Assembly (NCBI RefSeq): GCF_905475395.1
Contig: NC_058339.1
Location: 54,631,172-54,695,171 of the forward strand
DNA length: 64,000 nucleotides
Direction of reading: 5' to 3'
DNA from: Chrysoperla carnea
Taxonomy: Eukaryota; Arthropoda; Insecta; Neuroptera; Chrysopidae
The notes below the pieces were generated by a model. It made no database searches, was not told the DNA's origin, and saw only the letters and a program-made list of their open reading frames with translations. The position numbers and the translations under genes were made by a program. This document shows positions 37,201 through 49,439 of this stretch, one piece after another; position 1 is the first letter of the stretch, and every line of letters begins with the position of its first letter.

Positions 37201-38453
37201 AGAAATTCGAATCAATGTCTATAAATAAATAAAAAGAATTATTCAAAAAATTTAAGATTTTCAAGCTGAAATTTATATTTCCACGCAAATGTTTTTTATC
37301 GATACTTAAGAATTCGTCATTATTTCAGAAAGCGTATGATTCAGGTATGTTTGTGAAATTCAAAAGTATAAAATTTGCTCAAAAATTTTATCATTTTTCG
37401 TCATGTCTAAGATCAAGTTAACATGTATACACCAAAATATTTTGATCAATTTTCCGCTCCCAAAATTTGTCGCGTAGGGCCATGGCCCATGTGACCCAAT
37501 ATGTAAATCCAGGCCTGGTACAGGGTATTGAAAATTATATTCGAAAATTAGGCCTAAGCGAGGCAATGACAAAGATAATATATGTAATTGCCCTTTCGAA
37601 AAGACTAAATAAAAGTAAAAGAGTACAAAACTGAAACATGACTTAATTAAAAAATTGATTAAGTAAAATAGACCCGCGGTAATCCGGCCTCTGTCTAATT
37701 CGCCGCTTCTTGTAATCCGACATATCTATAACAATAATTACAATGCAGATTTCTTATAAATCCATGAATGCTTCTTGCCTGAAGTTAAAAAATGGTTGAA
37801 ATCTTATCATTTTGATATGTAATTTGTTGAATTACAAGGTACACTTTTTCAAAAACTGTCAAACTACAGAGGATCTGGGACAGTGCTTTATAGTCCAGCA
37901 AATTCGATAACTTGACACCAACTTTCCAACTGATACCATTGTATTTCAAAGTCAAATATCTTCAAACCCGGTCAAGTTAACCTAATTCACTTTTGATATT
38001 GGGCAGATAAAAAGCTGCTCAGAATAATCATAAAAATTGAATTACCTACCTATAGATGCTTTTAAAACAACGAGACACTAAATTTCCTTTGCCTAATTTC
38101 TAAGGTAGGTAATTTCTGAAGCTGAATTTTTAACTTATTAAATTTTCTCAAAAAAGTAACTTTGTACACTAATATTATAGTTAAATACTTTTGAAACTAC
38201 TAAAGCCACTAAAATCTTTTCTTTTCTTAATTTCTATAATGTGGTTAATCTCTAATGTTGAATTTTCAGTTTTTCAGAAATTTCTCAAAAATTAATTTTA
38301 TATTCTGTTATCTTATTTGTATATCTCTTTGAAACTTCAAACTTAAAATTTCAAGGTTCGTATAAAATACCTATTCCTGTCACATTTTGTGCGCCTGTCA
38401 GTGTAATAAAAAACACTAGATAAAATCATAGCAATAAAAATAAATGCACTTAC
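34246..38453. other. Intronic, no further gene seen
   Basis: The region 34380-34740 holds two loosely related ~100-bp direct copies around CCATACCAGCATTGTAATAA / CCATGCAGTATTGTAAATAA; the two overlapping minus-strand frames there reflect this repeat. At 37477-37488 is a GGGCCATGGCCC palindrome in a patch (37458-37530) resembling a hAT terminus. Otherwise AT-rich. Confidence 0.4.
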
Positions 38454-39204
38454 TTGATGGTACTAAGACCATAAAATTTTCTTCTTCAGGTTTTTCATTA
38501 TTTTCATCATTATCACTAACACTTTCCGTTACTAATTTCACCTCACTGGAAGTTTGTTGATTATTTGACGATAAATTATCAATATTATCATCCACAAAAG
38601 TATTCTTTTTTGCACAATCTGTTTTTGTTGAATCATTACACCAAAATTTTTTATTCTCAATTTCACTATCACTAGTTGTGGCCGATGAAACTGATGCCGG
38701 TGACAATAATAAATTTTTTCTAAATAAATTTTCTTCAATAACTTCTTCATATGATTTATTACTATATTTTTGTAAATCATAATAATCTGCACTAGGTGAT
38801 GTTGAAGACGATGGATTACATTCATCAGGTGACACAGGATTACTACTGATTGTTGATGACGGTGATGGATTATAAAAGAATTTCGCAAAATCGAAACTTT
38901 CAAAGATGTCATCTTGTTGATTTCCTGCTGATAGATCTTGTATTGATGTTGTAGGCCTAATTGATGTTTGTTCATTATCCATAATTCCATTTTCTTGATG
39001 ATTTGTTGATGTCATCAGTTTCACTGATGACGATTTCGATGTTGTCTTATATTTATAAAATTTTGAATAAAATTTTTTTGCTGTAACTGGTTCAGATGTT
39101 GGTCTTTCATCTGAATCATTTTGACTACACTCTGGCGACGATAAAGATGTTTTTAACAATGTAGTAACATTATTTTGTAATTCTGAATCATTATTGAATA
39201 ACAT
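38454..39204 (-). CDS. ETS-family transcription factor, first coding exon
   Basis: The start is the ATG at 39202-39204. An in-frame stop (TAA, 39241-39243) lies a few codons upstream with no AG acceptor between, so the first in-frame ATG is the sensible start and translation most likely begins in this exon. It encodes 250 residues plus one base (phase 1) and ends at a GTAAGT donor. The protein is low-complexity and disordered: rich in Ser, Asn, Thr, Asp and Glu, with SP/TP sites (SSPECS, NPSPSS, SPDECNPSS, LLSPAS) that would suit proline-directed kinases. Its end joins in phase to the Pointed-domain exon at 29837-30118. Long disordered N-termini before the PNT domain are common in insect ETS factors. 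I recognise no folded domain here; its assignment rests on strand, phase match and composition. Confidence 0.75.
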
Positions 39205-42200
39205 AGCAAATTCAGATGAATCATTAAAAAACAAATTGTTTTAAAATTCTTCGAAAAAATTTCTTCGTATGAGTAATAAAATCGTGTCGCCACTTGGCTG
39301 AGTTAACAGATGAAGAGTATATCGTATCTGTACTCTTAGGCCCGCCGCTTACTTAAAACAAACACGTATTACAATATTGTTTAGGGAAAAACCCAATTTC
39401 CGATTTTTACTACCGTAATTTTGTTTTCTAAACGAATTTTTCAAGGAAATTATAACAAAACGATTGCCAAATTTTAAAAATATGAATCACAAAAAAATTA
39501 TATTAAATTTTTAGTTCACTTAAACGGAACTAAATTCACGAGAAATAAATTGACTCATAAAAATTTTTTATGAAAGATTGTAAGTAAAGTGTATATACTT
39601 GAGAATATTATTTCTAAGAAATTTATTTAAATTTTTTTTTGGTTCCGGTATGAGTTTTTATTTGTGACTTCAATCGTGGTCAAAATCTTACTGATTCATT
39701 ATTTTGAATTGAGATCGCACCAGTACAGTCTCTCTTACAAAAAAAAAAATATATTTCACAACCTAATTCGCGAAGGTAACAACTATACTTACACACAAAA
39801 AAAAAACTAAAGTAATAATTTTTCAACAAAAACAAACCTCCTTTCAAACAAATTTAAACTGCGCCACCCACCAGGTATCTCTCTCAGTCCCGCGTAAGTG
39901 GTGTTAATTTTTTTTAACTTTATAGTGTTTTTTCTATAAGTTTTGTGAAACGTTTGTCGATTAATTTATTGTCGCCATATGTGTATTGGATTTGGAGGTA
40001 GTATTTTAATCGGTGTATTTTTATTTTGGAGGGTAAAAGACTACTTCTCTACCAAGTGTATTCACTCCAAACTACACAAGTACTTACTGGAGAAGTATAG
40101 TCACGATGAATAGTAGATACTGTTGGTAATACACCGGTAAAGTTTACCTTGCAAACTGTGGATAAGCAGAAAATTCTTGGAAAAATACTTGTTTTAGTCA
40201 TTTCGCACTAATACCTTAATGTTCAGACGTTATGATGGGTACTAAATTTTGGCAAGCGATTTAGGTAAGTAAAATAATGCTAAATGCCAAAAAGGTTAAG
40301 AAACAGCTAACAAGGAATTTATTGGCCTTCGATAACAGTTTCTGCGTATTAAGCTGATGGCTCGATTATTGACTGTAAAGACACTTCAATTGAAGTCGAA
40401 GCTAGATTCTTTGCTGAAAAATATATTACTTCGAATTTTGCTTTCCTGTAGTTTGCCCTTGTTGCTTGATCCAACTTTGCTTACGTTGTGCTCCGTGCTA
40501 GAATAGCCTGAAAAACTAGACTATGCAGCATTTTTTAAAAAGTTTTTGGCATTAAAAAATGTATAATAGAACTAACAGAAAATAATAGTGACATGAAATA
40601 CAGGAAATGCCGAAAGGTGTAAGTTATTTTTATCAATTAGGAGAAAAATAAAGGTTTTTCCAATGAAAATTGAAATAATTTTCAGAAAAAGGAACAATAA
40701 AAATTTAAAAATGTGTATTTATTAGCTTAGCTTTTACAGTAACAGATAAGGTAATATGTATTACTACATTATTACACAATACAAATTATCTATAATACTA
40801 GTCGGTAAAATTTTTATGAATGAAATTTATAAAAAGGATAAATAAAATGTCATAAACGTCACGAAGAAAAAAGAGAGGGATGGAAGATAGGGATTAAGTA
40901 AAATAACAACAAGTTTCTTTGTAAAATTGTTTGATTAGGAGAACATCTTTATTTTGATATTTCTTATGCATTTTATAAATTCCATTCTACTCATGTTTGT
41001 CTAATATAAAATACAATTTATTATACTTTATATATACAATAAATATGTATTTACACTTACTTACTTACTGCCACCTCTACCGATCGCTTGAATTATAAAA
41101 ATATATACATGTATACCGGGTGGACCAGTAAACCAGACCAACATTTCAAATATCTTCGAAAAGATAGCTCCCAGGGAAAAATAAGTGTAGCCAAAATTCT
41201 TGAAATTCCTTTATTTTTGTCCCTTGAAATTTTTTTCTGTTAAACAGAAGTACCTATTTACGATAAAAACATACAAGGCTCGTAAAAAATAAAAATAAAA
41301 AATAACATAATTTTCAATTACAAAGTTCATAAATATGTTTTTTCTTTCAAACATTATTTTTTCGTAATATAAAAAACACTCGACAGAATTTAAATCCAAA
41401 ATTATTTTTTTATTTTTATTCGATTCATTCGATTCGAAATCTATTGGATTATTTACAAAAAAATCTAACAGAAATTTGTTAAATTTTAAGAAAAATTTTG
41501 TAATTTAAAGTTTTTTGTATATATAAATTTAAAAAGATACGTTAACTTATAGATAAAAAATTGGTTTTTATATGTAATTCTTCTTGGTTTATATGAAAAC
41601 GTGTTTCAAACAAAAAATGGTGGTGTTTTTATAAAGAATAACTTTTATCAACTTAAAGTGGTATAATATCTCTTATCATTTGCAAATCTCAGATTAGTTA
41701 CAAAGTCTGACTATAAAGTCTTAATTAAATTCATAATTTTTCTAGAAAGTCCTCCTTTAACCTAAACAATTTTCCTTGTACTAATCTTTCGCCGTGACTT
41801 ATAGTTATCATTGCTGTCAAAAACATCCTGTTCTTAAAGCCATTATTAATTTCTGGTAAATTGTTTTCACTTTATTAGAATATTTCGTTTTAATATGTTG
41901 GGTCATATTTTTTGATTTTGAATATCAAATAATTGTTACTTTCAGTTCAAAAAAATTGATTTCGCAATTACAAACTAAACTTTAATTAAAAAAAAGTACT
42001 ACCACAAAATCCGGATCAAATTGTTCGTATTCAATTTTTACTTTTTAGTTGCTTCTATTTAAATATTGATATTCGGAGGAATTATTAGCCACACTGTAGG
42101 TAAATATATATTATACGTTATTATAAACATACACAACTTATATTTATTTGACTTTAAACGGTACCTATTAACAGTATATGAGTCATCCATCCATAGTTTA

Positions 42201-43439
42201 ACAAACATACTCTAAAATGCTTTACTTTTAAGAGAAAACTTTTTGATTGTAATAAAAAGTACTAGCTTGATCCGTCCGGAATCCAGCAGTGCGGTTCCGT
42301 GCCAAAACAGACTGAGAAATAATTTATAATTGACATACATCAACAGTAATTAACTTTCCTTTTATTTATAGGCAATTTTAGTACAGATAAGGTATACAAA
42401 TTACATACAAAACTAAGCGGTACATTTTTTTAATGTAACTACTGTAAGTCTATTCTTTGTCATAAGCCAGGACGATAAGCTTTAAAATGAAGAGAAATAC
42501 TAAATTTCTGTCATTTGAAAGGTGACGTAAAAGTTTTGAGTGGCGAAATAACCATATTTCTTACACACTTGGTACTAGAATATTTATTAAAATAGAGATA
42601 ATTTTTTTTAATGAACAAAATGTGGTTTTATGTTTTTACTTAAGGGACATATTCTGAATATTTATTCATAAGTTATAAAAATACAAATTCCTAGAATTTC
42701 CATTTCTATTAGATTATACTTACTACAATATGTTTTAATTATATCTTATTTTATATGTATATTACAGTTAATTTTATTTATTAAGTAGTTATTATTACAT
42801 AATTTTATATTTTTAGCTCAGTAAATAATATATTTTTTTTTTACTAATAAGAAGAATTTAACGTAATATTTTGTACCGATTTCAGATGGATAGTTATGAC
42901 TAGTAATGAACTTATAAAACTATTTATAATTACTAAAGATAATAAATAATCGACTTTTGATTCTTTTGTCTTGGTGGAAAAAAATCTGTGTGAATTTATC
43001 TTTTAATTAGGATATTTACAAAACCCTACGTCAGATTATTATTATTATTTTTTTTTTTAATTTTAAGGCAGATATAGTAGATGGACATTTTCTATTCACA
43101 ACGTGTAAAAATTTCAATTTTTAATGATTCATTGCATTAAAACCCTTCGTCAGATTTTATTCAAAAAAGTATTTTATACGTATGAGTTGCAAATTATAAA
43201 GCAGGTATCAAAAATTCGGATTTAATAAGGCTTTTTTTAAAGAAAAGCAACTATACCAAGCTGGATAATTAGGCATCAGTTACCTGACAAAATAATTATC
43301 AATAGTAATAATAATCGGCAAAATAAATTTGACCATGAAATGACCTTGACCAAAAAATATGAATAAAAGTAATAAAAAAATAGGTGAAGCTAGCTGATAT
43401 TGAGTATACAAAATATAAAATTACTTCCAAAATATAGGT
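39205..43439. other. 5' flank of the ETS gene and intergenic DNA
   Basis: The 5' UTR and promoter of the minus-strand ETS gene should lie just right of 39204. A more GC-balanced stretch near 39850-39900 (GCGCCACCCACCAGGTATCT) may belong to that region but no promoter motif is decisive. A short TTAC tetranucleotide repeat lies near 41055-41069. The rest is AT-rich without genes. Confidence 0.4.
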
Positions 43440-44246
43440 AGGGGAAGGTGTCTTATAATGATTCCATTAAGAAAACTATAATTTATAGCCAAACTAATCG
43501 AGATATGTATAACGTCAAAATCTTTTTGGTTTCTTTATTCAAATGCTCCAATATTGGCATGCCAATTTCTTTTGATTTGCTCAAATCTTGCTAAAAAAAA
43601 CTTGTAAGAATAGGTGGGTAAAATGATATCATTGCATTTTTAAATCAACAGACTCAAGAACCGCCACATGATGGGGGATCATTTTACCTATTATAATTTT
43701 ACAAACAAAATAGGGATCATTTAAAAATATATAAAGGGAATCATTTTACCCGTAACTATATATTTGAATATCGTCATAAAAACTGATCTTAAAATTTATT
43801 ATACGCTTATCAAAATGTCTTATAATATTATTAAAAGTCAACAGAAGCCAAGAGTAAAACAACCAGCCGAAAACTAACACAAAAAATAAATTTTACGTTG
43901 ATAAATTTGTCTTACCCTAGATCATAAGCAGTAAAATTAATATTTTTGCTACGAAATACAAAATAGCTTATACATCGTCATAAGTCTTTGTTGAACAATT
44001 AATTTGATCACATGGAGGCCAAGGGTAGAGCAAGAGGAGCGGTCGCTCTAGGGGCCAAGTAGTAAGGGGCGCTAAAAAATCAAATGCAAAGTCAAAGTAA
44101 AATTTATGTTAAGTGAAAGGACCAACTTAAATGGCACTGAAAGACAATCTCGCTCTACCCTGATCAAAGGCCAGGTCCGGTACTGACTAGATGGCTTTAA
44201 TGGTTCATTTAAAACAACGAGGAACCATTATATAGCACTTTCCCCT
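43440..44246. mobile_element. Non-autonomous DNA element with ~25-bp inverted termini
   Basis: The left end AGGGGAAGGTGTCTTATAAT and the right end, reverse complement AGGGGAAAGTGCTATATAAT, are imperfect inverted repeats. Inside, GGGATCATTTTACC-like words recur three times (43673-43752). The right end is shared with 45690-45850 (ATACATCG.CATAAGT, TTTAATGGTTCA.TTAAA), so it is a dispersed family. The interior is interrupted by a family D repeat at 44005-44195. No transposase. Confidence 0.55.
44005..44195. repeat. Interspersed repeat, family D, copy 2 (nested)
   Basis: It is related to 19195-19385, and sits inside the element at 43440-44246: the second copy of that element's right end (45690-45850) lacks it, which shows it is an insertion. 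Confidence 0.5.
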
Positions 44247-44681
44247 ATGGTTTTTATTATCCTACAATGAAAATCTCTATTTTTTAAAACAACTACCGGC
44301 TACCCTGAGCTGGTACTCCATTTCAGGCTATTATCATTATTATCTAATTCTGATTCTTTGGTTAACTTTTCCTGAGAATCTTATAAGTAGGCAGACACTC
44401 CTATTCCTGAATAGAAATATAGATACACATTCCATTTATAAAAAAGAATATGCATTCCATATTGTTTGTCATAAATAGTTCAACAACAGCCACGTTAGGT
44501 TAAGATAGGTAATTAATTTATAAAACCGGCAATATGATTCCGGAGATGATAAACGTGTGTACCATATTAAACGCGTGTACCAGATTTTTTTATAATTATA
44601 AGATATGACTTTGTAACGAGTATATACTTTGCAGAAATACCTACAAATTCTTTTACATTAGGTATTTATTTAATAAGCTAG

Positions 44682-44965
44682 TACGAGCGCCAAGGCAAGT
44701 TTAGACATGTGGTTGAAATTATTTGCGCGTATTTTCAACTTTGGTGATTAATTTTTTTATTACTTCATGAATGTAGACGAAAAATAAGCATAAAATTTTT
44801 CGATATTAGTCTTGGTTTTCGAAATATGAAAGCTAAATAATTAAACAAAATTTTCAATTATTGATATTTTGAAAATTACTTAAGATATCGAAAAATTTTA
44901 TTCTTACTTTTCGTCTTATATTGTCAAGTTATAACATAATTCACCAACAAAATTGCAAATTTATT
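44682..44965. repeat. Foldback (MITE-like) element, family A, copy 3
   Basis: It starts GTACGAGCGCCAAGGCAAGT like copy 1 and has both arms, with CGAAAAATAAGCATAAAATT on the left and AATTTTATTCTTACTTTTCG on the right. The centre GAAAGCTAAATAATTAAAC is conserved. The frame that runs rightward from 44921 is not coding. Confidence 0.75.
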
Positions 44966-45689
44966 TCAATATTTAACATGCCTTCTTCAATTCAATTCAA
45001 TTTTATTCATTTTTTTAAACAATATAAACATTGTACAAAACATGTCATAAAAAAGGATAAGGAAATTGAAAGGAAGGGAGAGGTAGGTATGCAGCTGCTG
45101 GCTTAGTTACGAACTATCACAGTATTAACTTTTGTGCAAATCTAATGAAAAACCATATACACGATAGGCGGGACGTAAGGCGATCAAATGCCTTTCGAGT
45201 ATCACTCATAGTGGGATTCGGTTTAGGATATGGAATACAAACAGTACTTAGATGAAATCAAAAATTTTTTAACTGATATAAGTAGGACTACTACCTCAAA
45301 GTTCCGGAAAGAAGAGAGGTGAAATTAGTCTAATTATATCATTGAATTATAATACCCAATTTTTTCATAATTAAAAATTTAAATAAATATTTATTCTTTA
45401 AATAATTTAAAATAAAAGCTGCTGAGAACTGAATTTATCTGCCGGATTGGTGAAATATGAGTCGGAAAAAAAACAACACAAATTTCAGAGTCTCCTAAGC
45501 AAACATGGAGAGGTTGAAACCCTATTTTTAAGTCGAGACTACACATTACACCTTTTTTTATATATATATAATAATAAAAATGTAATATGGCGTCTGGTGG
45601 TCGCCATATTCAATTTTCATTACTGCCATATCTTCAGTAGCACAGTATCTAGCACTCGAAGGTTAAGACAAATCGATTGGCGCCAGTCG

Positions 45690-45850
45690 GGTAAAAATAA
45701 TTCATACATCGCCATAAGTGTTTGTCGAAAGGTTAATTTGATCAAGTAGAAACCATCTATCGATAAATATTCTAGATATCTTTAATGGTTCACTTAAAGC
45801 AATAAGGGATCATTTTAGCCTGAGGGATCATTATAGAGCCCTACCTAGAA
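45690..45850. repeat. Right-end copy of the 43440-44246 element family
   Basis: It shares ATACATCG.CATAAGTGTTT, TTAATTTGATCA, ATCTTTAATGGTTCACTTAA and a final GGATCATTATAGAGCCCTA with the right end of that element, without the nested insertion. Confidence 0.5.
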
Positions 45851-48380
45851 ACAATGCTGAATTTTTGAATCAACTATATACTTATATATGAACGTTATAC
45901 ATACAATACCTAAAAGGAACTTATGAATGTATGTATCATAATACAATGTGTAAGTTATTTAATAAGAATCGATAAAATACGTTTGTATAAATGTACTACG
46001 TATGTATTGCCTGAAGGGCTTTGAGTCATGAATAAATTAAAGCAAATAGTTATATTTAAGAAGCAAGCAGCAAGCAAGCCTGAGAACATTCTTCAAATAT
46101 AACTCATCACTCTAAAACCAGATGTTTGAAATTCTTTATAAAGATTTTTTTTCGTTCATATTTTATAATAATATAATAATTATTTATAACGCATTTTTAT
46201 TCGTAACGTACCGATTATTACATCGAATTTTAAAAGCTATTAAAGTTAATTTTTTGTATCCGACGCGTTTTTCTTATAATCAAATTTTTTTTTAAATTTA
46301 ATATTCATAATCATGTATGAATAATAATAAATGAATCATGAATGAATGAGTATCAAATAATTAATTTAAAAAACCATTCACTTATGATTTTTTAAATTAC
46401 TCTTTTTAATTACAATCAGGTGTTACATTTCTTATTTTTTAGTGTTTTAATGAAGCGCACCAGTTAAAACATTCTAAGTGTTATTGCTATAATATGACTG
46501 ACAATTACAAATATATTGACGGGGAGTACACTTTATATAATATTTGATACACGTTGCAAGCGAAATTACAAACGTACATTATCTAATTTGAATTTGATTT
46601 ACTGTTGTGGGTTTTTTAATTATTAATTTACTAAAATAAAACGTTTATTAGCGTGACCCTTGAAAAATTAACCACAAAAGTCGCAATAATTGTACTTATA
46701 ATAATATTGCTGTTCACATGGGCGTATTCAGCTTTTGTTACATGATAGGGGGGGGGGGGTGCTTGTTAAATCGGGAATTTTTGGCCTAAAAATTTCAAAA
46801 ATTCAACTTTATTTTATTTTGTCATAAACATACAATTAGCCAACTAATTCCATGGTAAATCAGGGTTCAGGGAGCAAGACATCTGCTCTAAGGGCACTTC
46901 TTTTCGGGTCTAAATCGAAAAACATTGATCATAGGAAAAAAATTAGCAAAGACCAAAATTGTAGGAATTTTAATTTTTAACAACTTTGGTGGTAACCATT
47001 TTTTGTTTTCACGACCACTTCGATTCGGTTCTAAATAAAAAAATATCAATCCTAGGAAAAAAATTTATAAGGGTCAAAATTTGAGGAAGTATAATTTCAA
47101 ATAACTTTGGTAATAACCATTTTTCGTGTAAAATTGGAAATAAACGAGCCCAAATTCAAAATGGCGGTTGACGCAACAGGGTTGCAATCGCGAAAACCGA
47201 AAATTAAACTGCCAGTGAGCTCTCCCAATGATTTCCGACAGAAAATTGATGTTATGATTTTTTTCCAGGTCAAATTTTAATTCGATTAGGCTAATTATCA
47301 ATTGCAATTTATATAAATTTAATTTTCTGTAGCTTTCATGTATAACAAAATTAGTGATTATAAGTCTAAATCAGTGAATAAATACAAAAAAAATAAATTT
47401 TGATAGTTTTAGCCATTTTCCAGTGATGAGCGCACACAGGAAAGCCCTCTATATAACAATTAGACAAGCTTACCGCGGGTCCACTATATTTTCAAAATAA
47501 CCACTTTCTTATTCACTTTTTGATGCAAAGTATATTTACAAAAATTATAGAAATATACTACATCGGCGATTTGTTTTAGCAAGATTTTTAATATTAAATC
47601 AATTAAATATCAGCGAAATAAGCAATTATAATAAGAATATAAAAATTTCTTAGAAATTGTATTATTTTTATATTTTTATACCACCAACAAATTGAGACGG
47701 TGATTTAACACAAAGTAATAGAAGACGGATAATAATTATGTAGCATGAAATAAAAAAAAAAAAAAACTATTATTATGTATTTGATTCATTCATTAATTAC
47801 CTCGGGCAATGTCGGATACACCGCTACGGTAAGTATTAGTTTTATTCTGTATCCAAATTATTATTTTTATACAAAAATAGAAACACAGGAAGTTTGTGGT
47901 TTGCGATCGTGTATGGATGAAATTTGCACGTTTATGGACTATTAAATTTGTTTTTAATTTATTCCGGGTTTTTTTTTCTCAATACAATAATAACTAATCA
48001 TGGTAAAATCAATGTAAATTCATTGGAAAGACGCATCTTTTGCAATGCAAATCGAAATATATCGCGGAGCTGTGGAAGTTACATTATATGCATCAATAAT
48101 TAAAATCTTTATATCTTGTTTGTTCTTTATGCTGTAGTATTCTAGAATTTAATTTATAAATATTAAAATATACCATTTTAAAGTATATTGACACAAAATT
48201 TTCGAAAAATTTGTTTATTTTCTAAAGCTCACATCCACCGTAACATCTCGGCGTGTGCTTTCACCTAACGTACGACGTACCGATGGGACAGCCCTTCAAT
48301 TAACTTCAACATCTACGCTATGAAGACTACACTACAAGGAGGACAAACTCAAGCATACAGATTATAATTTTTAATTTAAA
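45851..48380. other. Intergenic, no gene seen
   Basis: AT-rich, with a 12-13 base G run near 46748 and an A run near 47756. No supportable exon. Around 48225-48330 the composition is more GC-balanced but no frame or RNA is recognisable. Confidence 0.45.
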
Positions 48381-48590
48381 CAAGTGAAAACAAAAAATTG
48401 ACTGAGTTAATTGTTGAAATACCATGCATAGTCAGTGTTGACTTCTTTATCACATTACACATACAAACATGTGACACGTACATAACTGTTAATAAAGTAT
48501 AGTACATATTATAAAATTTCCGCCTAATTGGCGCCCTCTTGGGACTAAACTTAATATACTATGTATATTTCATATATACATGGTATAAAA
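48381..48590 (+). repeat. Interspersed family B, internally deleted copy
   Basis: Both ends are present: CAAGTGAAAACAAAAAATTG on the left and TTAATATACTATGTATATTT, then ATATATACATGGTATAAAA, on the right. About 400 bp of the middle is missing, joining GCGCCCTCTTG directly to GGACTAAACTTAA. Confidence 0.8.
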
Positions 48591-49439
48591 ATAAACTTAT
48601 AATCTGTGCTCAAGCGGGAGAATTGATAAAATTTGTCAACGAAATAGCAGAAAGTATTCGAAATAAATACGAACATACGAACGAAATACTACATAAATGT
48701 GTCATATTCTTTTAATCAATCTGTCGCCTTACACCATTGAATATAACCCAAATGGACTTTACCCTCGCTCCACTATTTCGGTACAAAACGAACACTACTG
48801 TCTTATTTGTGACAGCCATTTGGTTACATGGAGTTCGGTTACCTCGTGTGGTCTCCATGTTCTACGTTAAGATAAATATCTTAGACCTTTTTCCATTTTC
48901 TCATACCAACGATACTGTGATCTACTCTCATGGTTCATCCATTCTGCATTGGCAGGTCGATGTTGTGGCATTCGTACAATATGTCGTATGATCGCGATCA
49001 ACGAAGTTTTTCAGATTTAGCAAACGGTATAACATCTATGTTATTAGAAATTTTTCATATTTCCGAAATCGTTCATTGTTTCCAGTTGTTAAGATTTTGT
49101 TAGACTTTTAAAAAAAAGGCTCTTTTAAAATTTTACTTGAGCCCTCGATTTTATTGACTTTCTTGACCACATTTATCTACTTTGAATTTTCTCTAACTCG
49201 TTCTCACTTTCCAAAAATTTCTACATCTTGAATACCATTATTACCAGAAATTAATTTTCATGATCACCTTCAACTTCCCTGAGTTTTCCTTGGCTCTTCT
49301 AGGCTTTCCAAGTGTATACTTGCGAATTTTAAATTAACAATAAATTAACAATAAATAAACAATTATATTTAATAATAATTAAATGCATATAAAAAAAATT
49401 ATGAACTAACGATATATTAATTAATGAAGAAAATAAATT
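48591..49439. other. 3' flank of TRAPPC4, no gene seen
   Basis: Contains the likely 3' UTR of the minus-strand TRAPPC4 gene; an ATTAAA signal reads on the minus strand at 49368-49373, 67 nt after the stop. A plus-strand frame at 48737-48991 has no recognisable content. Confidence 0.4.

Larger units (their letters stand above)
30119..38453 (-). other. Intron of the ETS-family gene
   Basis: It has a GTAAGT donor at 38448-38453 and an AG acceptor at 30119-30120 on the minus strand, phase 1 at both ends, length about 8.3 kb. It contains a hAT transposase remnant, a degenerate tandem array and a large foldback element, listed separately. An additional small exon inside it cannot be excluded; none is needed for the reading frame. 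Confidence 0.7.

Noticed and set aside
37458-37530. Possible hAT terminus around GGGCCATGGCCC
   Set aside because: Resembles hAT end sequences but no partner terminus or target-site duplication was found.
38538-38990. 150-codon minus-strand frame inside the ETS first exon
   Set aside because: It is an alternative frame of the real exon, rich in Ile/His/Gln from shifted Asn/Ser codons.
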